A DNA stretch of 64,000 nt, taken from assembly GCF_016802725.1 (NCBI RefSeq), contig NC_052669.1, positions 11,307,770 through 11,371,769 on the forward strand, in the 5' to 3' direction. The stretch comes from Solenopsis invicta. Taxonomy: Eukaryota > Arthropoda > Insecta > Hymenoptera > Formicidae. The notes beneath the pieces were generated by a model. It made no database searches. It was not told the origin of the DNA and saw nothing but the letters and a program-made list of their open reading frames with translations. Numbering within the stretch: the stretch's first letter is position 1; each line of letters opens with the position of its first letter. Below, piece by piece: positions 9,949 to 22,462 of the stretch. Made by a program: the position numbers and the translations under genes.

Positions 9949-12900
9949 ATAAGATCTACTTTCGATCAGTATAGCCATTCTTTCAAATTAAATTTATTAG
10001 TTAAGAAGAACAAATTTAATAATTCAACAAATCAATTTCGATGTCGAATCGATAAATCATTTCAACAATGGATCAAAAGTATTAATTTTGGTCTCGAATC
10101 CATATTTTACATATAAATGAATGTACATAGAGTTGCAACAGTGAAATTGAATGAAACAGTAACAGAAGTGACTATCTATCATTCATGTCAAATTGTTTAT
10201 GGCAATTCGAAAACAAGTCGAAATTCAAACGTCAATTTTTTTCTTTTGCCAGCGCTATTGAGTTAATTTCAATAATCAAGGCGTTGTTTCAACATTGTTT
10301 CAACATTGTTTCAATATTGGTTTTCTTATTGAAAGTAATACGAAAAAATACCAAAGGAAAGAATAATTTGTTTTGAAGGGTCAAATATTATGATATAGAA
10401 AGATTTTTCTCTAGGTTATATTTTTTGAGATTTCAAAATCATCGCCATTTTTTTAAAAGGGATAACATATTTTTAATACTAAATAAAACAAACGCGCGCT
10501 ACTGAGCTTTTGATATTACAAATTACGCATTTAATAATAAACTATTAATCCACGATACACATAACTGTCAAAACGCGATTTCCACAATGACAGCAGCTCA
10601 TGAAGTAAACACAGCGGGAGAACCAATAGCATTACCGAAAAGCGTCAACAATAAACTTTGAGGCTTTCGAAAGATATTATTAATTAACGTGCACTATTTC
10701 AGATAGGAACATAGTAATGTAGTTTATAAAAAAAAACAAATTTAATCGTATAAGATATATTGACTTTCACGTGACTAAACATAAAATAATTATATTTATA
10801 TAAAAAAAAACTGAATCAACTAAATGCATTTTCAATGTTTACTTATTTAATTATAATGGATGTTTCAATGGTTGTTTCTAATTGAAAATATTACAAACAT
10901 TCACAGCTATTTATTGATAGTATCCTTTTTCATAGTATCCATAGCAACTTATTGAAAGTGTGAAACAGTCATTTATTTATCGTATTTTAAAATGTATAGA
11001 ACTAGATAGACAAATAATTGCAAGTGGTCGACAAGCCTTGCCACAAATATTCTCTTAGTTGTCAGCAAAGCAACAGAAAGAATATTCTCTTGTCAGTACG
11101 TTCTTACCAGTAACAGTTTCGAAATTATAATACCGGCAAGTTCCCAACAATTTATCGGCAATATATTTATCACAGATTGGCTGCAATAATTGTTCTACAT
11201 TTGCTCGATAATAAAACTTAGCATATTGATACCGAACTTAGCATATTGAACTGACCAAAACATTTTCATCGTATTAAAAACAGCAATAACGTAATAGCAA
11301 TTGATGAGCAATTTAATCTGTGCAATGATTTGCTTTAGATTGAGTTTTCACGTTTTACTATCTGGGAAGTTAACGGTAATCATTTGAAACACCAAAGTAA
11401 AGTAAATAAATAAACATTGAAAGCGTGTTTAATTAATTCAATATTTTTCTATATAAATAAAATTTTTTTATGTTTAAGATCATCTCAAGGTCAACATACT
11501 TATACAAATTAGTTTTTTTCCTTTCTAAACTGTAAAATGTCCGAAAAGTCGTTGATTAAATATCTCTCCTTAAATATTTCCAAAAATAAATATTTCTGAA
11601 AAAGCATTTTATATGAAAGTTGTACGATTATAAATAGCGCATTAGATATCAGTAGTAGTGTGACCTTGGATATTATTGTTAAGGCCACATAAAAATTACT
11701 TTCAAATTTTTTAACTAATTTTTTATTGCCTATTTCTATTTTCTTATAGTTGATAAAGTTTTTCAAAATACTATGTGTAAAGCCTTTTTTTAATCAATAC
11801 TTTTCGAGTTAGAAGTACAGCTAGGTTTACAGTATCTTTAGTATATTAGCATTACCTAAGATGTATCGCTTAGAGATTTCTTAATCAAATTTAAGTCGTT
11901 TATACGTGCACGCGCGTACCTATATGTCTCTCTTTATTTCTCTTTTTCTTTCCCTTCCTAATCTCCTCCATCTCTCTCCTCCCTGTCTTTCCCTTCCTCT
12001 AAGCTACAGACTATATAAGTTAGAGATCTTTTCTGTTAACTTCATTCGATTGCTAGTTTTCCTGGGATTTGCGGAACTCGTATATCTCTTCCTGACATTA
12101 TGTACCAGGATTATTGTTGTCACATAATTATCTTTGATTATAAAGTATTTATTTAACATACTAATGCTTACTGAACAGGAGCGTATATCCCTTTTGATAA
12201 TGGAGGATGCGAGGACAGGAGATTTTACACATAAGTATTAGAACTTTTCACTTAAACTTTTAAAAAGGAGGGTAATCTGAATCGATTGCCATTTATATTG
12301 TACAACATTTTGAAGAAACAGGTTTTGTTAAAGACTATTAGATAAAATAGACCTGCAGTAGCGACAAATCCTGATAAAACTTTAAATGTTTTGGAAATTG
12401 TTGTTGAAGATCTGCGTAGTTCAATTCGCAAAGTTGTACAACACGATCGGTCCATAAAATTCTAAAAACGGAAAAATTTTATTTGTATAAAATCCGTTTG
12501 GTATAGGAACTATGTGAAGACGATTTTGATTGTCGCATAGAATTTTGCGACAGAATGATGTGAAATATCGATAGAAATTCTCCATTTGTAATCAATATTG
12601 AGGCTACTTTTGAGTTAACCGAAAATGTTAATCGACATAATTGTAGATATTGGAGTATTGAAAATTCTAATTAGATGCAGAAGGCACATACTCAAAATTC
12701 ACAAAAAGTTACTGTATAGGCTGAAATTTTAAATAATGTGATTATTAGACCTTTCTTTATTGAAAGTAATCTATAACAGCAGAGAATTATTTAACCTTGC
12801 TTTGGATGAAATAATACTGGTAATACAAAACATCGCTCGTCATTTCAATGACATTTGGCACTAGTAGAGAGGCTATAAGGAGAGTGGAGCGGATAATGTT

Positions 12901-13082
12901 CCCTGCTCTGATTAGTTTCGCCATTTTTAGAATTATTTCCGCTATTTGTATATGTGTAAACTTAGGTATATGTCATTCGCATATACGTATATGTATCTTC
13001 ATCATTTACTCTAAAAACCTTGCTTGTTACCAAAAATTGTACTAAAAATGGCAGACTTCGGTGAATTCACTTACAGCTTGTC
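9949..13082. other. AT-rich non-coding DNA
   Basis: No gene, RNA or clearly bounded element is recognised. The short ORFs are unremarkable. A CT-rich patch at 11930-12000 creates a spurious leucine/serine-rich frame. A short triple repeat of TTTCAACATTG lies near 10287-10317. Confidence 0.4.
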
Positions 13083-13311
13083 TAGGCACCAGTAGTGTCC
13101 CTAAAAAATAGAGTCAGCCACACAACTAAAAATGGCCGGGTGAGGGAGCGACGCGGGGCACTCGTAATGGGATCTACTCCTACCATGGTAACACTTAAGC
13201 GGAACATATATGATTTCTGTGCTGTGTGACGCCATTTTAAGGTCTAAACAATGAAAACAGTTACGTTTGATGACCAGACTCTATCTGCTAGGGATACTAG
13301 GCACTAGCAAT
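13083..13311. repeat. MITE-like element with imperfect terminal inverted repeats
   Basis: The left edge CTAGGCACCAGTAGTGTCCC pairs imperfectly with the reverse complement of the right edge, CTAGTGCCTAGTATCCCTAG. Both continue into ATAGAGTC. A related phrase (CACTAGTGCCCCTAGCGGTA) occurs near 565-585. No coding and no clear target duplication. Confidence 0.4.
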
Positions 13312-14120
13312 ATGAAACGCCACCTAGGGTTTAGCACGCCAATATTTGAATCAAATTTTTCCGAATAGGTGTGTAAGAAAAAGATGTTATATTGAATGGC
13401 CAGTATGGACATCCGATCTAAACCTACTCGACTATTTTTTGCGGGAACATTCAAAGAAATTTATAGAATTTATAATACAAAGTCTCGAAATCTTGATAAT
13501 TTTTTTTAACAAATAACAGATAGATTTAGACTGATACTCTGTTAATTTGAAATTTGAAATGCAGAATTTTTATAACTCATACTGCAGAGGAATTCTAATT
13601 TGAGCATTTGTAACACACATACATTGAGAAAAAGAGATGGAAGGAGAGAGAAATACATGCAGACACGCGCGCACACACACACATGACTTATAAATCCGAT
13701 TGGGCAACTTCCAAGCGATATAAAACTTAGATAAATATTATATATATTATATATTATTACCAGCAGTACTGTAACTTTTAAGCTTGAAAAGACAGCTTGA
13801 AAAATACTAATTAAAAAAGGCTTTATTATAGTATTTTAAAAAACTCTTAACTACATAATAACAATGTGCCATAAAAAGTTTCCATTTGAAGTTTACATAA
13901 AAATTTTAATTTGAAATTTTTGTGTAATCTTGACAGTGATATCCAAGGTTCCCCTACTATTATATAGTATACGTAACATTAAAAATCCTACAACTTTTGT
14001 ATGCAATATTTTTAAACAACAATAATAAAAATACAATTAAAAGTTGATGAGAGTACAGCGTGAGTAATAGTGCGCAAAACAAATTAATTGGTCATTAACA
14101 AAATTTATTCATAAACTAAT

Positions 14121-14154
14121 CGAACGTTTCGACTCACTTTGGAGTCATCCTCAG
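14121..14154 (-). ncRNA. Hammerhead ribozyme core candidate (left arm)
   Basis: On the minus strand the order is CTGAGGA, then a stem II of GACTC/GAGTC with loop CAAAGT, then GAAA, then ACGTTCG. This fits the invariant hammerhead elements CUGANGA and GAAA on either side of stem II. Stem III would be very short, as in Penelope-associated hammerheads. Stem I pairing was not convincing by eye, so activity is uncertain. Confidence 0.55.
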
Positions 14155-14455
14155 TATATCAAATAACAAAATTCTTAGTAATTATCTAGCTATCGTCGGT
14201 CCAAAGCGCAAATGAGTCACTAACAGATTGCCAATACCAAAATAAAATTTTCATCTATCATATGTGATGTCAAAGGAGAGGACATGATCTTTCTCAAGAG
14301 ACCGATAAAAAGTAGTGAAGCCTTGGCTATCAAAAATCTTAAAAAACATTTAAATTCCGTGTGGATAGATAAATTAAAACTCGGCTCTCCAAAGATACAT
14401 GGTTATTCTCACTGAACTGCTTTAAAGTGAGCTTCAAATTTTGTTATTTAGTACG

Positions 14456-14490
14456 CTGAAGATGACTTCAAAATAAGTCGAAACGTTCGG
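14456..14490 (+). ncRNA. Hammerhead ribozyme core candidate (right arm)
   Basis: On the plus strand CTGAAGA is followed by a stem II of GACTT/AAGTC with loop CAAAAT, then GAAA and ACGTTCGGTTA. The stem differs from the left-arm copy by compensating changes (GACTC/GAGTC there, GACTT/AAGTC here), which supports selection for RNA pairing. A short stem III AC/GT around GTTCG is possible. Stem I is unproven. Confidence 0.6.
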
Positions 14491-14575
14491 TTAATTTATG
14501 AATAAATTTTATTAATGATCAATTAATTCGTTTTGCGCACCATTACCCGTGTTGTACTCTCAGCCTTTAATTGCG

Positions 14576-16432
14576 TTTTTAATTTTGTTGTCTAAATTTC
14601 GATAGTCTTTAAGGAAAAAAACTACGAAAACAAAAATACGAAAAAATTACTGATATACCATAGAAGAACTGTGGTTTTTCAAAACTATATTAGTAATTTT
14701 TTCGTATTTTTGTAATTTTTTTATAAGGGTCTTTTGTTTAAATACAATTGTTGAAACATTTTTTTAAATGTTTATTTTTTGAGATATTTAAAGGATTCAA
14801 AAGTTTCGACACCCTGTACATCATTATGTTAATGAAAATATGCTATCCTATTAAAAAAATGACGATGACCTTGAAATTTTAAAATCTTGAGAAAATTTTT
14901 TTGAATATGATAATACTTGCTTAAAATAAATTATTTTTCTCGGTTTTTTGTATCTTTTCGCATCATTAAAAATAACAAAGATATTCTACATGATCAAATT
15001 ATAAAAAGAACACTTCATGTATATAAATTTTTCAATAATTTAAGTATTTTAATTACAAATATGTTATTGAACCGATAGTGTAACAATTTAAGTATTTTAT
15101 TTTAAATTATACACAAAGTATCCTCATAATCTAAATATATAAATATGTTTTTTATTTTTATGATAGACAAATATGTTCGAAAAAAAGGATACACATCTTC
15201 CCTTTTCCAAGGTCACAATTTTGGAAATTTCAAAATTATTTTTTAACATGAATTATTTAATTTATATGAATTAATTTCATAAAAATAAATATAAAAGTAT
15301 TAAAGTAAAATTATCTAAAAATAAATAATTTATGAGATATATTATGTTATACTTCACTACATTTTGAGATGTTAATGTAGATCTATTCACTTTTCGATGA
15401 TTTTACCTTAAGGGCGTAACTTCATAAACGACCGTTTTTTCTAGATTAAAAAAAATGACAAAATTTATTGAATTTAGACAAAGTACATAATAATATTCAC
15501 TATTTAAGCTAATTAAAAAAATTTTTGTTGAAAAATTTCAAAATGGCGATACAGCAGCTGCTTGAAGTTGGCTCTTTGAATTTGCACCGGGCAACGCCGA
15601 GGTCACAAAATTAATGTGAAACAAAAATTTCAAGAAAATTTCATTAATTTATGTAAAAACGCACATCATATACTTAAATAATTAATAAAATTCATAAAAT
15701 TGCAAAAATAGTGACATAAAAAAACATCACTTCTTTTTTTTATAAACAATTATTGTTTAAAGAAAAATATTAATGATTGGATAGATATATGCTGAAGCCA
15801 GATAGTTGAAGAATGATCATGTAAAATTTGAATATGATCGGTCAAGTAGTTTTTGAGTTATTTTCCCGGCGCGCAAAATTTAGCGTTTTGAGAAAAAGAC
15901 GTTTAAAGTTTTTGTAAAGAAAAAATTGCGAAAAATTGTAATTGATTTAAAACCTCGATTTTTGATCAATCAGCAATTCCAAAGCCGTATAGCAAGTCTT
16001 CCTCTTTCTGAAAGTCTTGGAATTGTGCTATTTTTCTTATTTACGAACAGTACAGGCTTCTTTTGGCAGATGTTTTTATATCTACGCACTCCGGTCACTG
16101 AGACCGACTCACCTTTCTTTGAAATTAACATAAAAGGAAGTCTCTTATAACTTTCGTTCTTTTCTATATTTTTGAGATGATTTCTTAACAATTTAAGCAA
16201 GAAATGGAAAACGGTGAAAAAAGTCAATTTCACATGAGGTTCCCCCTTTAATGTTTTTATATATAAAATAAGAAAAAAATATATAAAAAACTTACATTTG
16301 TATACGGATATAAATAAATTGTGAAAAATATTGATGTAAAAAGATACAGTTACATTTAATAATTGCAATGATATATTATAAAACTGTACTTGTGCAAAAA
16401 TAGAATTGTTAATCGATTTTACTTATTGTATG
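14576..16432. other. AT-rich non-coding DNA
   Basis: Nothing is recognised. The frame at 15970-16368 (minus, 132 codons) has low-complexity composition and no family resemblance that I can see. Confidence 0.4.
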
Positions 16433-16445
16433 TATTGTGTGTGTG

Positions 16446-16497
<52 letters not shown>

Positions 16498-16498
16498 A
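16433..16498. repeat. (TG)n microsatellite
   Basis: A nearly pure TG dinucleotide run, with one early interruption. Confidence 0.95.
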
Positions 16499-16858
16499 TG
16501 TGAAAATATTTAAATGTTCTGAATCAAAATATTACGAAAATATATAATAAATATTTTCATTTTTACTTTTATAACATTTTTATTTTATTCTTCACATATA
16601 TACATATATTTAAATTATATCTTTCCATTTATATTATAGGACACCCTGTATATATCATGTACAAAAGCTGCTATGTTTCTGTCGTATCAGGTAATATAGA
16701 ACTGGAAAGCGCATAGAGATGCATAGAAATTACTGATTATTTCTTTTCACAGTCAAAGCTCCAGAGTATTTGATTTTTTCTTACTTTGATGATGTTTGAA
16801 TATTTCCAGTGTTATGTATACTATATATTAGGCCATAACTAGCGTGTAATTTCCCATA

Positions 16859-16966
16859 CAGCATAGAAACACTCCAACAATATTGCAGCAACTTTTGCTG
16901 CAATGTTGGTGAAATTTTGCAACGTTGCTGCAATATTACTAAAATGTTATTTTGTATTCTGTGCTG
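16859..16966. mobile_element. CAGCAC-family MITE, 108 bp
   Basis: It begins CAGCATAGAAAC and ends TTCTGTGCTG, flanked on both sides by TA (16857-16858, 16967-16968). The interior consists of repeats of the type TTGCTGCAATATTG. Much longer members with the same ends are at 44495-45359 and 47203-54293. TA duplications suggest Tc1/mariner mobilisation. Confidence 0.7.
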
Positions 16967-17221
16967 TATAGGACGTATATTGTATTATTATATGCGAGCG
17001 AAGTGATTACAATTAATGCTCGCTTTTTGTTTACTAAAAGGATTCAGAATGGATATTTTATATTATGAGATATTTGCATATTTGCGGTTATATGAATGTA
17101 TGTTGGTAAATGTGTTGTAAGATTAAATAACTTTATTTATATTTTGTAAACGAGGCTACTGACCAATTTTATGAATATTGTTTGTAATAATTATTGAATT
17201 TAACATTATGTAGGCAATAAT

Positions 17222-17474
17222 CCCATGCAGAACATTCCAACTACATTGATGCAATATTGTTGAAATGTTATATCGCATTCTATGTATTGGAATAAAGCCA
17301 TAGCACAGAATATAGTATAACATTTCAACAATATTATTATAATATTGTGGCAAAATTGCAATAATATTGTAACAATATTGTAGCAGTATTGCAAAGTGAC
17401 TGCAACATTTCAATAATGTTACTGCAACTTTGCAACGTTTCTGCAATATTGCTGAAATGTTTTATGCTGTATGA
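17222..17474. repeat. Clustered CAGCAC-family MITE relics
   Basis: At least two adjoining degenerate copies are present. One runs from about 17222 to 17290. The other runs from the CATAGCACAG near 17308 to the ATGCTGTATG near 17474, with many internal TTGCAACATTTC-type repeats. The short minus-strand ORFs here translate this repeat and are not genes. Confidence 0.5.
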
Positions 17475-18316
17475 GTTGTGCCGCTATTTTACTTACATGT
17501 AATTAATAAGCATGGTCGGTAGCAAAGTAATGCAATGCATATGGTAATCACGATAAAAAAAACTGTATGATTATGCGGAGGAGGTGTTAATCATAGATAG
17601 CGATTAAGAACTATAAAAAACAATATTGCTGAAGACAATGATTGTGCGACGGTAATTATTATTGCCAATTATACAGACATCAAGTGAAACAGAAAATGTG
17701 GTGAAAGACTGAGACACTAATAGTGATTGTAATAACGAACTGGTCAAGTTGAAAAGAAGGAAAAAGATGATCACAATAATGACGATAAGTTATAAATACT
17801 GATGTTGTTAATGTTGATACTTGAGCAATCATTGTTGTTGATGTTTGTTTCTCATGAACTGTAACTCTTCTTACATGCTGTTTATTCATCGTAGGCTTCA
17901 TGGTTCTGCACGACCTTCCGAACGGGTGTAAATGTACCAAATAGTTTCTACCAAAGACTTTATATCCATTATATAGACATTGATTCGTCGATTAGACTTA
18001 CGCAGAAAAGATGCAACGTTGGCGCTTCTGATACGATGTAATATCCTAAACAGCCAAATCTGTCAAAAACAGATTTCATGTTTGCTACGGATTGTATCGA
18101 TAAAATACTAGCGGAAATATAAAATATAAAAATCTGCTATCAGAATTTATAGCAGATATTGACTGCAGAAAGTAGAATCTGCTATTTCATAATTATTGAA
18201 ATATATTTCATTTAAATATACAATTAACACTTTTATTATGGAATTTTAAAATGCAAAAGTGGGGCTAAAATATGCAGGACATTTTTGTGTATTGATTTAG
18301 GTAATAATATACCCAT

Positions 18317-18428
18317 ACAACGTAGAATATAATGTAACATTTCAGTAATATTGTAGCAACATTGCTATATTTCATCAATATTGCGAAAATGTTATAGTTA
18401 CTGCACTGTTGGAATGTTTAGTGCTGTA
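18317..18428. repeat. Degenerate CAGCAC-family MITE
   Basis: Bounded by CATACAACGTAGAAT at left and TTTAGTGCTGTAC at right, with the family's TTGTAGCAACATTGC interior. It matches the 108-bp copy in size. Confidence 0.5.
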
Positions 18429-19369
18429 CAGTACTTACGAAAAATACACTAAACTAGTCATTTCGGACACTAGTTGAGTATATTTTTTGTAAGGAAGGTA
18501 AAGATTTTCAATAAAAGTGATTGAATATGAATTTGATATCAATATTAAATGTCAAAAAAACGGATTTAATATAAAAATCTTATAAAATTTGTTTAAAACA
18601 AATTGCATTAGTTTTTGTGGGGGACAAAGTGTAATTAACCAACAATTGTAGTTAAGGATTAATAATTTTTAATACTTTATTGCTAAATAAGAATTTGATG
18701 TTAACATGATAAAATTTAATCCTAATTCCCCATACTTATTTTTGGTTACCTTCATCTTCCCCTATGGGTTTATGGAACCTTGCAACATTGATATATTATA
18801 TCTCTGAACAGAAAGAATATTTTTTGGCTTATAATACAAAATTGATACCTCCATATATAGAGTCTGATAAAGACGATAAATGAGATCCGAATCAAAAATA
18901 TTTTATAGTCTCAAGAAATTGTAATTTAAAAAACGATCTGTTTTACAAAAATTAGCAAAAAATGAGTACTTTAGATAGTCAAAATTTTTTTAATCCTAGT
19001 CTTCAAATTATATTATAAAAAAGTTATAATATAAAAAAATCGCATAAGGGTATCCATATGTGGGGAGCTAGGGTTAAGCTGGTAAATCAAATATGGCGAA
19101 AAATTATGCAAAATTTTTAATGAATCGGTATACACTTTTATTTTTTTATAAATTATAAATTATGATTTTTTCGTCACTGATTATACGTATATACGAATTC
19201 AATGCAAATTTCAGAAATATAAATGCAAATTCAACAATATTTAAAAAATGTAAGCTTTTTGTTCGATTAAATTGCACCTATGATTGTAACGTGTTGTTTT
19301 TATTTTTGGATTCATTTACTTTTAATCACAAGCGGTAATAAAAGAATTACATTTGAAACTCAGACAGCA
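18429..19369. other. AT-rich non-coding DNA
   Basis: No gene or bounded repeat is recognised. Confidence 0.4.
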
Positions 19370-19987
19370 TAGGACATCTTTTGGACATTCGGACTTGATT
19401 TCAATTTGGTCCAAACGTCCATGGACTTAATACGAATGTTTTAAAAACGTACATTATTCTACGTATGAAGTATGTTTACATTTGGACATTCTTAAATGTC
19501 CGTCTTATGCAAAAAAATTTTCTAAGTTTGTTCGCGACGTGTTGCTTTCGCTGACTTGACATTTTTTTTTTATAACAAATTAGGAGTTTTATTTTCGTTA
19601 CAAAGCATTTTGTGTGAAGTGTGCTCTCAATCGAGTTTTAAAGCTTAGTTTAGACTGCACGCAGCAAGCGACAAGCATCGAGCCCAGGGGCCCTATTCCT
19701 GAAATCATGCGATTAATTTTCGTATACGAAAATGGCAAAGTAATCAATAAGAGAATATTTTTGAATTATTCCATTGGCTATTCTGCCACTTTAGTATACG
19801 AAAATTATTCGCATGTTTTCAAGAATAGAGGCTCAGATAGCATAAGGACGTCCAATGGATGTCCATCGGAAGTCTGGTTTTGGACATCGGATACCCTTTT
19901 GTGATAAAGATTCATCGGGTATCTATGATATAAGTTGGAACAGGTTTTCAAATTTTTACAAAAAATTTTTATTTATAAATATTTATT
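19370..19987. repeat. Dispersed repeat with GGACGTCCA-type motifs
   Basis: It contains several GGACAT/GTCCAT palindromic phrases that recur near 28800-28920. Its end (AAATATTTATTTTAATACTG-like) recurs near 26740-26790, 28945-28970 and 46980-47010. Those occurrences show the empty site of the piggyBac-like insertion at 19992. A smaller MITE interrupts it at 19688-19833. Confidence 0.5.
19688..19833. mobile_element. MITE with inverted repeats of about 50 bp
   Basis: The left arm CCTATTCCTGAAATCATGCG and the reverse complement of the right arm (CTCTATTCTTGAAAACATGC) pair along about 50 bp, including the shared TTTTCGTATAC. The loop is about 45 bp. An apparent 96-codon ORF across it is an artefact. 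Confidence 0.6.
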
Positions 19988-21271
19988 TTAACCCTTACTA
20001 ACCAACGTCATTCGCGTTTGAGCAAAATTTCTCGCATTGCGTACGCCGGTACAGTACGTGTTACACACGCCTATACCCCGCCTAATGAAACTTTGTTGGT
20101 AGGGGAATATGACGCCGCAATAGCGCTTTTTAACTGCTGTTATTTTAATAGTTATGTCAGTGTAAAAAATTTATAGTGCACAACTGACCTCCTCTTGGCT
20201 GGTGAAGGTGTTGAAATTAGAAATAAATAATTTTTTATCTTTATATTTTATTTTATCAATATATTTGCACAATATGTATAGCTTTTAACATTTTACTAAT
20301 AAAAGTATTTGATTTTTATGTTATTATATTTTTATGTTATTATGTTTGTTACGTCTGGTGGATAAAATTTTTTATTTTCCCGCGTCATCCGTATTAAACC
20401 ATTTAATAGAAGCGAATCAAACTCGGAAATACCCTCCGACCAATTAAATAAACCCCGCATTAAAAACCATAATTTGCTATCGTTCGATTTAAGTAAATCT
20501 CATACGGCTGGCAACATCACGGTGCTGCCTCCTCGACGCGCGACACCCGCGAGCGGCTATAAGCGCTGCACGAACATCGCGCGCGCCGACCCCTTGGCTT
20601 GCGACCCCCTTTAAAACCACGAGGCTTCGCGCATCGAAATTCTACCCATCTTTTCGATTTAATTAAAAATATTATGAACAATAAATTGATAATAATTATT
20701 GAAGCGTAATTCTTTCGCGGATAAGTGTTGCTACTACTCCATGCGGCTCAAATTAAAATAACTTTAAAATTGCAACAAATAAAAATGTTAAAAATTTTGG
20801 ATAAATATAAAAATTAATTTCATATAAATAACAATAAAACTTTAACTTTGTAGACATAAAACAATAGCGTGTGCATGGCGCTATCGTCCCGTATACTCCA
20901 AATCACGCCAATTTAAAAATTAATACTCATAAAAATTTGTAGGAAATTCTTTCTGTTAAAATTTAGTTTCCTGCAGTAGCACCAATAAAATATTAACTTG
21001 TAACATTACATAACGCTTCAGTACATGGTCCTCCACCGTACCATGTACGCCAAATCAAGATCCATTAAGAAACATAATTTATATTAATTTTCTAAATGTA
21101 GGAATTCGCGTCGAAGCATAGTACACGATACCCCCGCAAGTTGCGACCCCCGGGAAAGTCTACAAGCATCTCGCGCGAACTATAGTATTTCTACGCGTTT
21201 AGAAAATCTATTGCTTCGAATTTTCCGTGAACCTGCGACGTCCCGCGACACCTCTTGCCCATATCCTTGCC

Positions 21272-21313
21272 TATAAAAGGAGCGAAATCGGAGCTTCAAA
21301 ACTCAAATCAGTC
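21272..21313 (+). promoter_or_regulatory. Core promoter of copy A
   Basis: TATAAAAGG at 21272-21280 is followed about 30-38 bp later by an arthropod-type initiator, TCAAATCAGTC. A consensus 5' splice site, GGGTGAGT, lies at 21391-21398. Copies B and C have the same arrangement. Transcription is inferred to run rightward. Confidence 0.6.
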
Positions 21314-22084
21314 TTGTTGGTCAAGCGAGTTGATCAATTCGCTGCCCGGCGACCGCCAAAGTGCAAACCTCCAGGCACGATCTCACCGACGGGTGAGTTT
21401 GTTCCTAGGCGAAGACGTTGGTCTTTGGGGTGGCCCCTGAAGTGATTGGATCGCCTTTTCCTTTTCTATCATCCTTTCTCTCTCCCTCCTATCAGAGACT
21501 CAGAGGGCTGAACCATACCAAGTATTAATAGAGTGTGGCTTCACTCGTTTCTCTATCTTTCTCTCCCATCCTGACGTTGAGGAAGACTCGCAAACGCGAC
21601 TCTTCGGCATCTCCTTTTTCTCTCACTCCCAGCTTCGTCGAAGAAGATTCGCGAACGCGACTCTTCGACGTCTTCTTCTCCTTTCCCTCTTCCGTGGCGT
21701 TGAGAAAGATTCGCAAACGCGATTCCTCGCCTAACTTCTAGTCAGTAACTCTCAACTTTCTCCTAGATAATTTCCACCCTCAGAAAGGCATTCGGACGGA
21801 CGTTATCTCCGACCCAGCGGATTCGTCTCTTAATATATTTTCTTTCCTTTTCTTCTCGCTTCTCTTTATATATTTATATATATTTAATGAAAAACTTTAC
21901 TAATTAATTTACTAATTTTATAGATCTCTCACGCAACTAAAAAGACTTTTCTCCCTTCTCTCATTTAAATATATATATATATATTTGGGGGGGGGGGGAA
22001 GACCGCTAAGTCATAACACATAACGCATATTTTTTTTTCTTGTGGCAAATCCTTTAATTTAATTATGTATCTTTTTAAGCGAAT

Positions 22085-22249
22085 ATGGGCCGAAAGAAAG
22101 TTCATCACGCGTACGCCGGCGGACGCAAACGGTTTTTCCATCGATTAATGAGGAAACTTCACACAGCAGGTGAATTCGATCCCTCGGCGTTTCCGCCTCC
22201 GCGACTTAGCTCCTTGCCTTTACCGATGGAGGTAGAGAAGGTTTTATAA
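22085..22249 (+). CDS. Small basic protein of the solo-LTR-like family (copy A, interrupted)
   Basis: The 54-codon frame begins MGRKKVHHAYAGGRKRFFHR and is rich in Arg, Lys and His, then turns Pro-rich. It is clearly related to the start of the copy C protein (MGKKTHRGKAGGRKQFLRAL), in the same position of the element. After its TAA, the same frame stays open from ATG 22265 to 22462. One in-frame stop therefore appears to have split an ORF of about the copy C length. No known domain is recognised. The basic N-terminus suggests nucleic-acid or nuclear targeting, which is inference only. Confidence 0.5.
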   Translation: MGRKKVHHAYAGGRKRFFHRLMRKLHTAGEFDPSAFPPPRLSSLPLPMEVEKVL

Positions 22250-22264
22250 ACGGAACTTCCATCC

Positions 22265-22462
22265 ATGCCGGAAGTGGAGCAACCCTCCCTAAAAACAAGA
22301 AAAATCTATGGAAATTCCAGCGGCAAAACGCATAATGAAAAGCGGTCTACCAATAAAACGAAAGCAGACGCGACCGGTTGCAAATTATGTACCAACCTGA
22401 GTCTCGACACGCCTTTTACCTATTTCTATCGCGGCTCGGAAGCCCGGACCTCAGTAACGTAA
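22265..22462 (+). pseudogene. Downstream half of the copy A ORF
   Basis: This 65-codon frame is in phase with the ORF at 22085, beyond a single TAA. It is Lys/Thr/Ser-rich with one C-K-L-C pair. It corresponds in position to the C-terminal half of the copy C protein, but similarity there is weak by eye. Confidence 0.4.

Larger units (their letters stand above)
14032..14575. repeat. Foldback with terminal inverted repeats of about 120 bp, Penelope-tail-like
   Basis: Left arm 14032-14155 and right arm 14455-14575 are diverged reverse complements, running from ATTAAAAGTTGATGAGAGTA inward to the hammerhead cores. The 300-bp spacer has no coding potential. Hammerhead motifs are a known feature of the ends of Penelope-like elements, and a decayed one is next to the Penelope relic at 34690-37922. 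I therefore infer that this is an inverted pair of Penelope-type tails. Confidence 0.6.

Noticed and set aside
11906..12127. Leu/Ser-rich ORF near a CT-rich tract
   Set aside because: Composition artefact; no splice or promoter context.
15970..16368. 132-codon minus-strand ORF
   Set aside because: Low-complexity, Phe/Lys/Asn-rich, AT-driven, with no recognisable motif or gene context.
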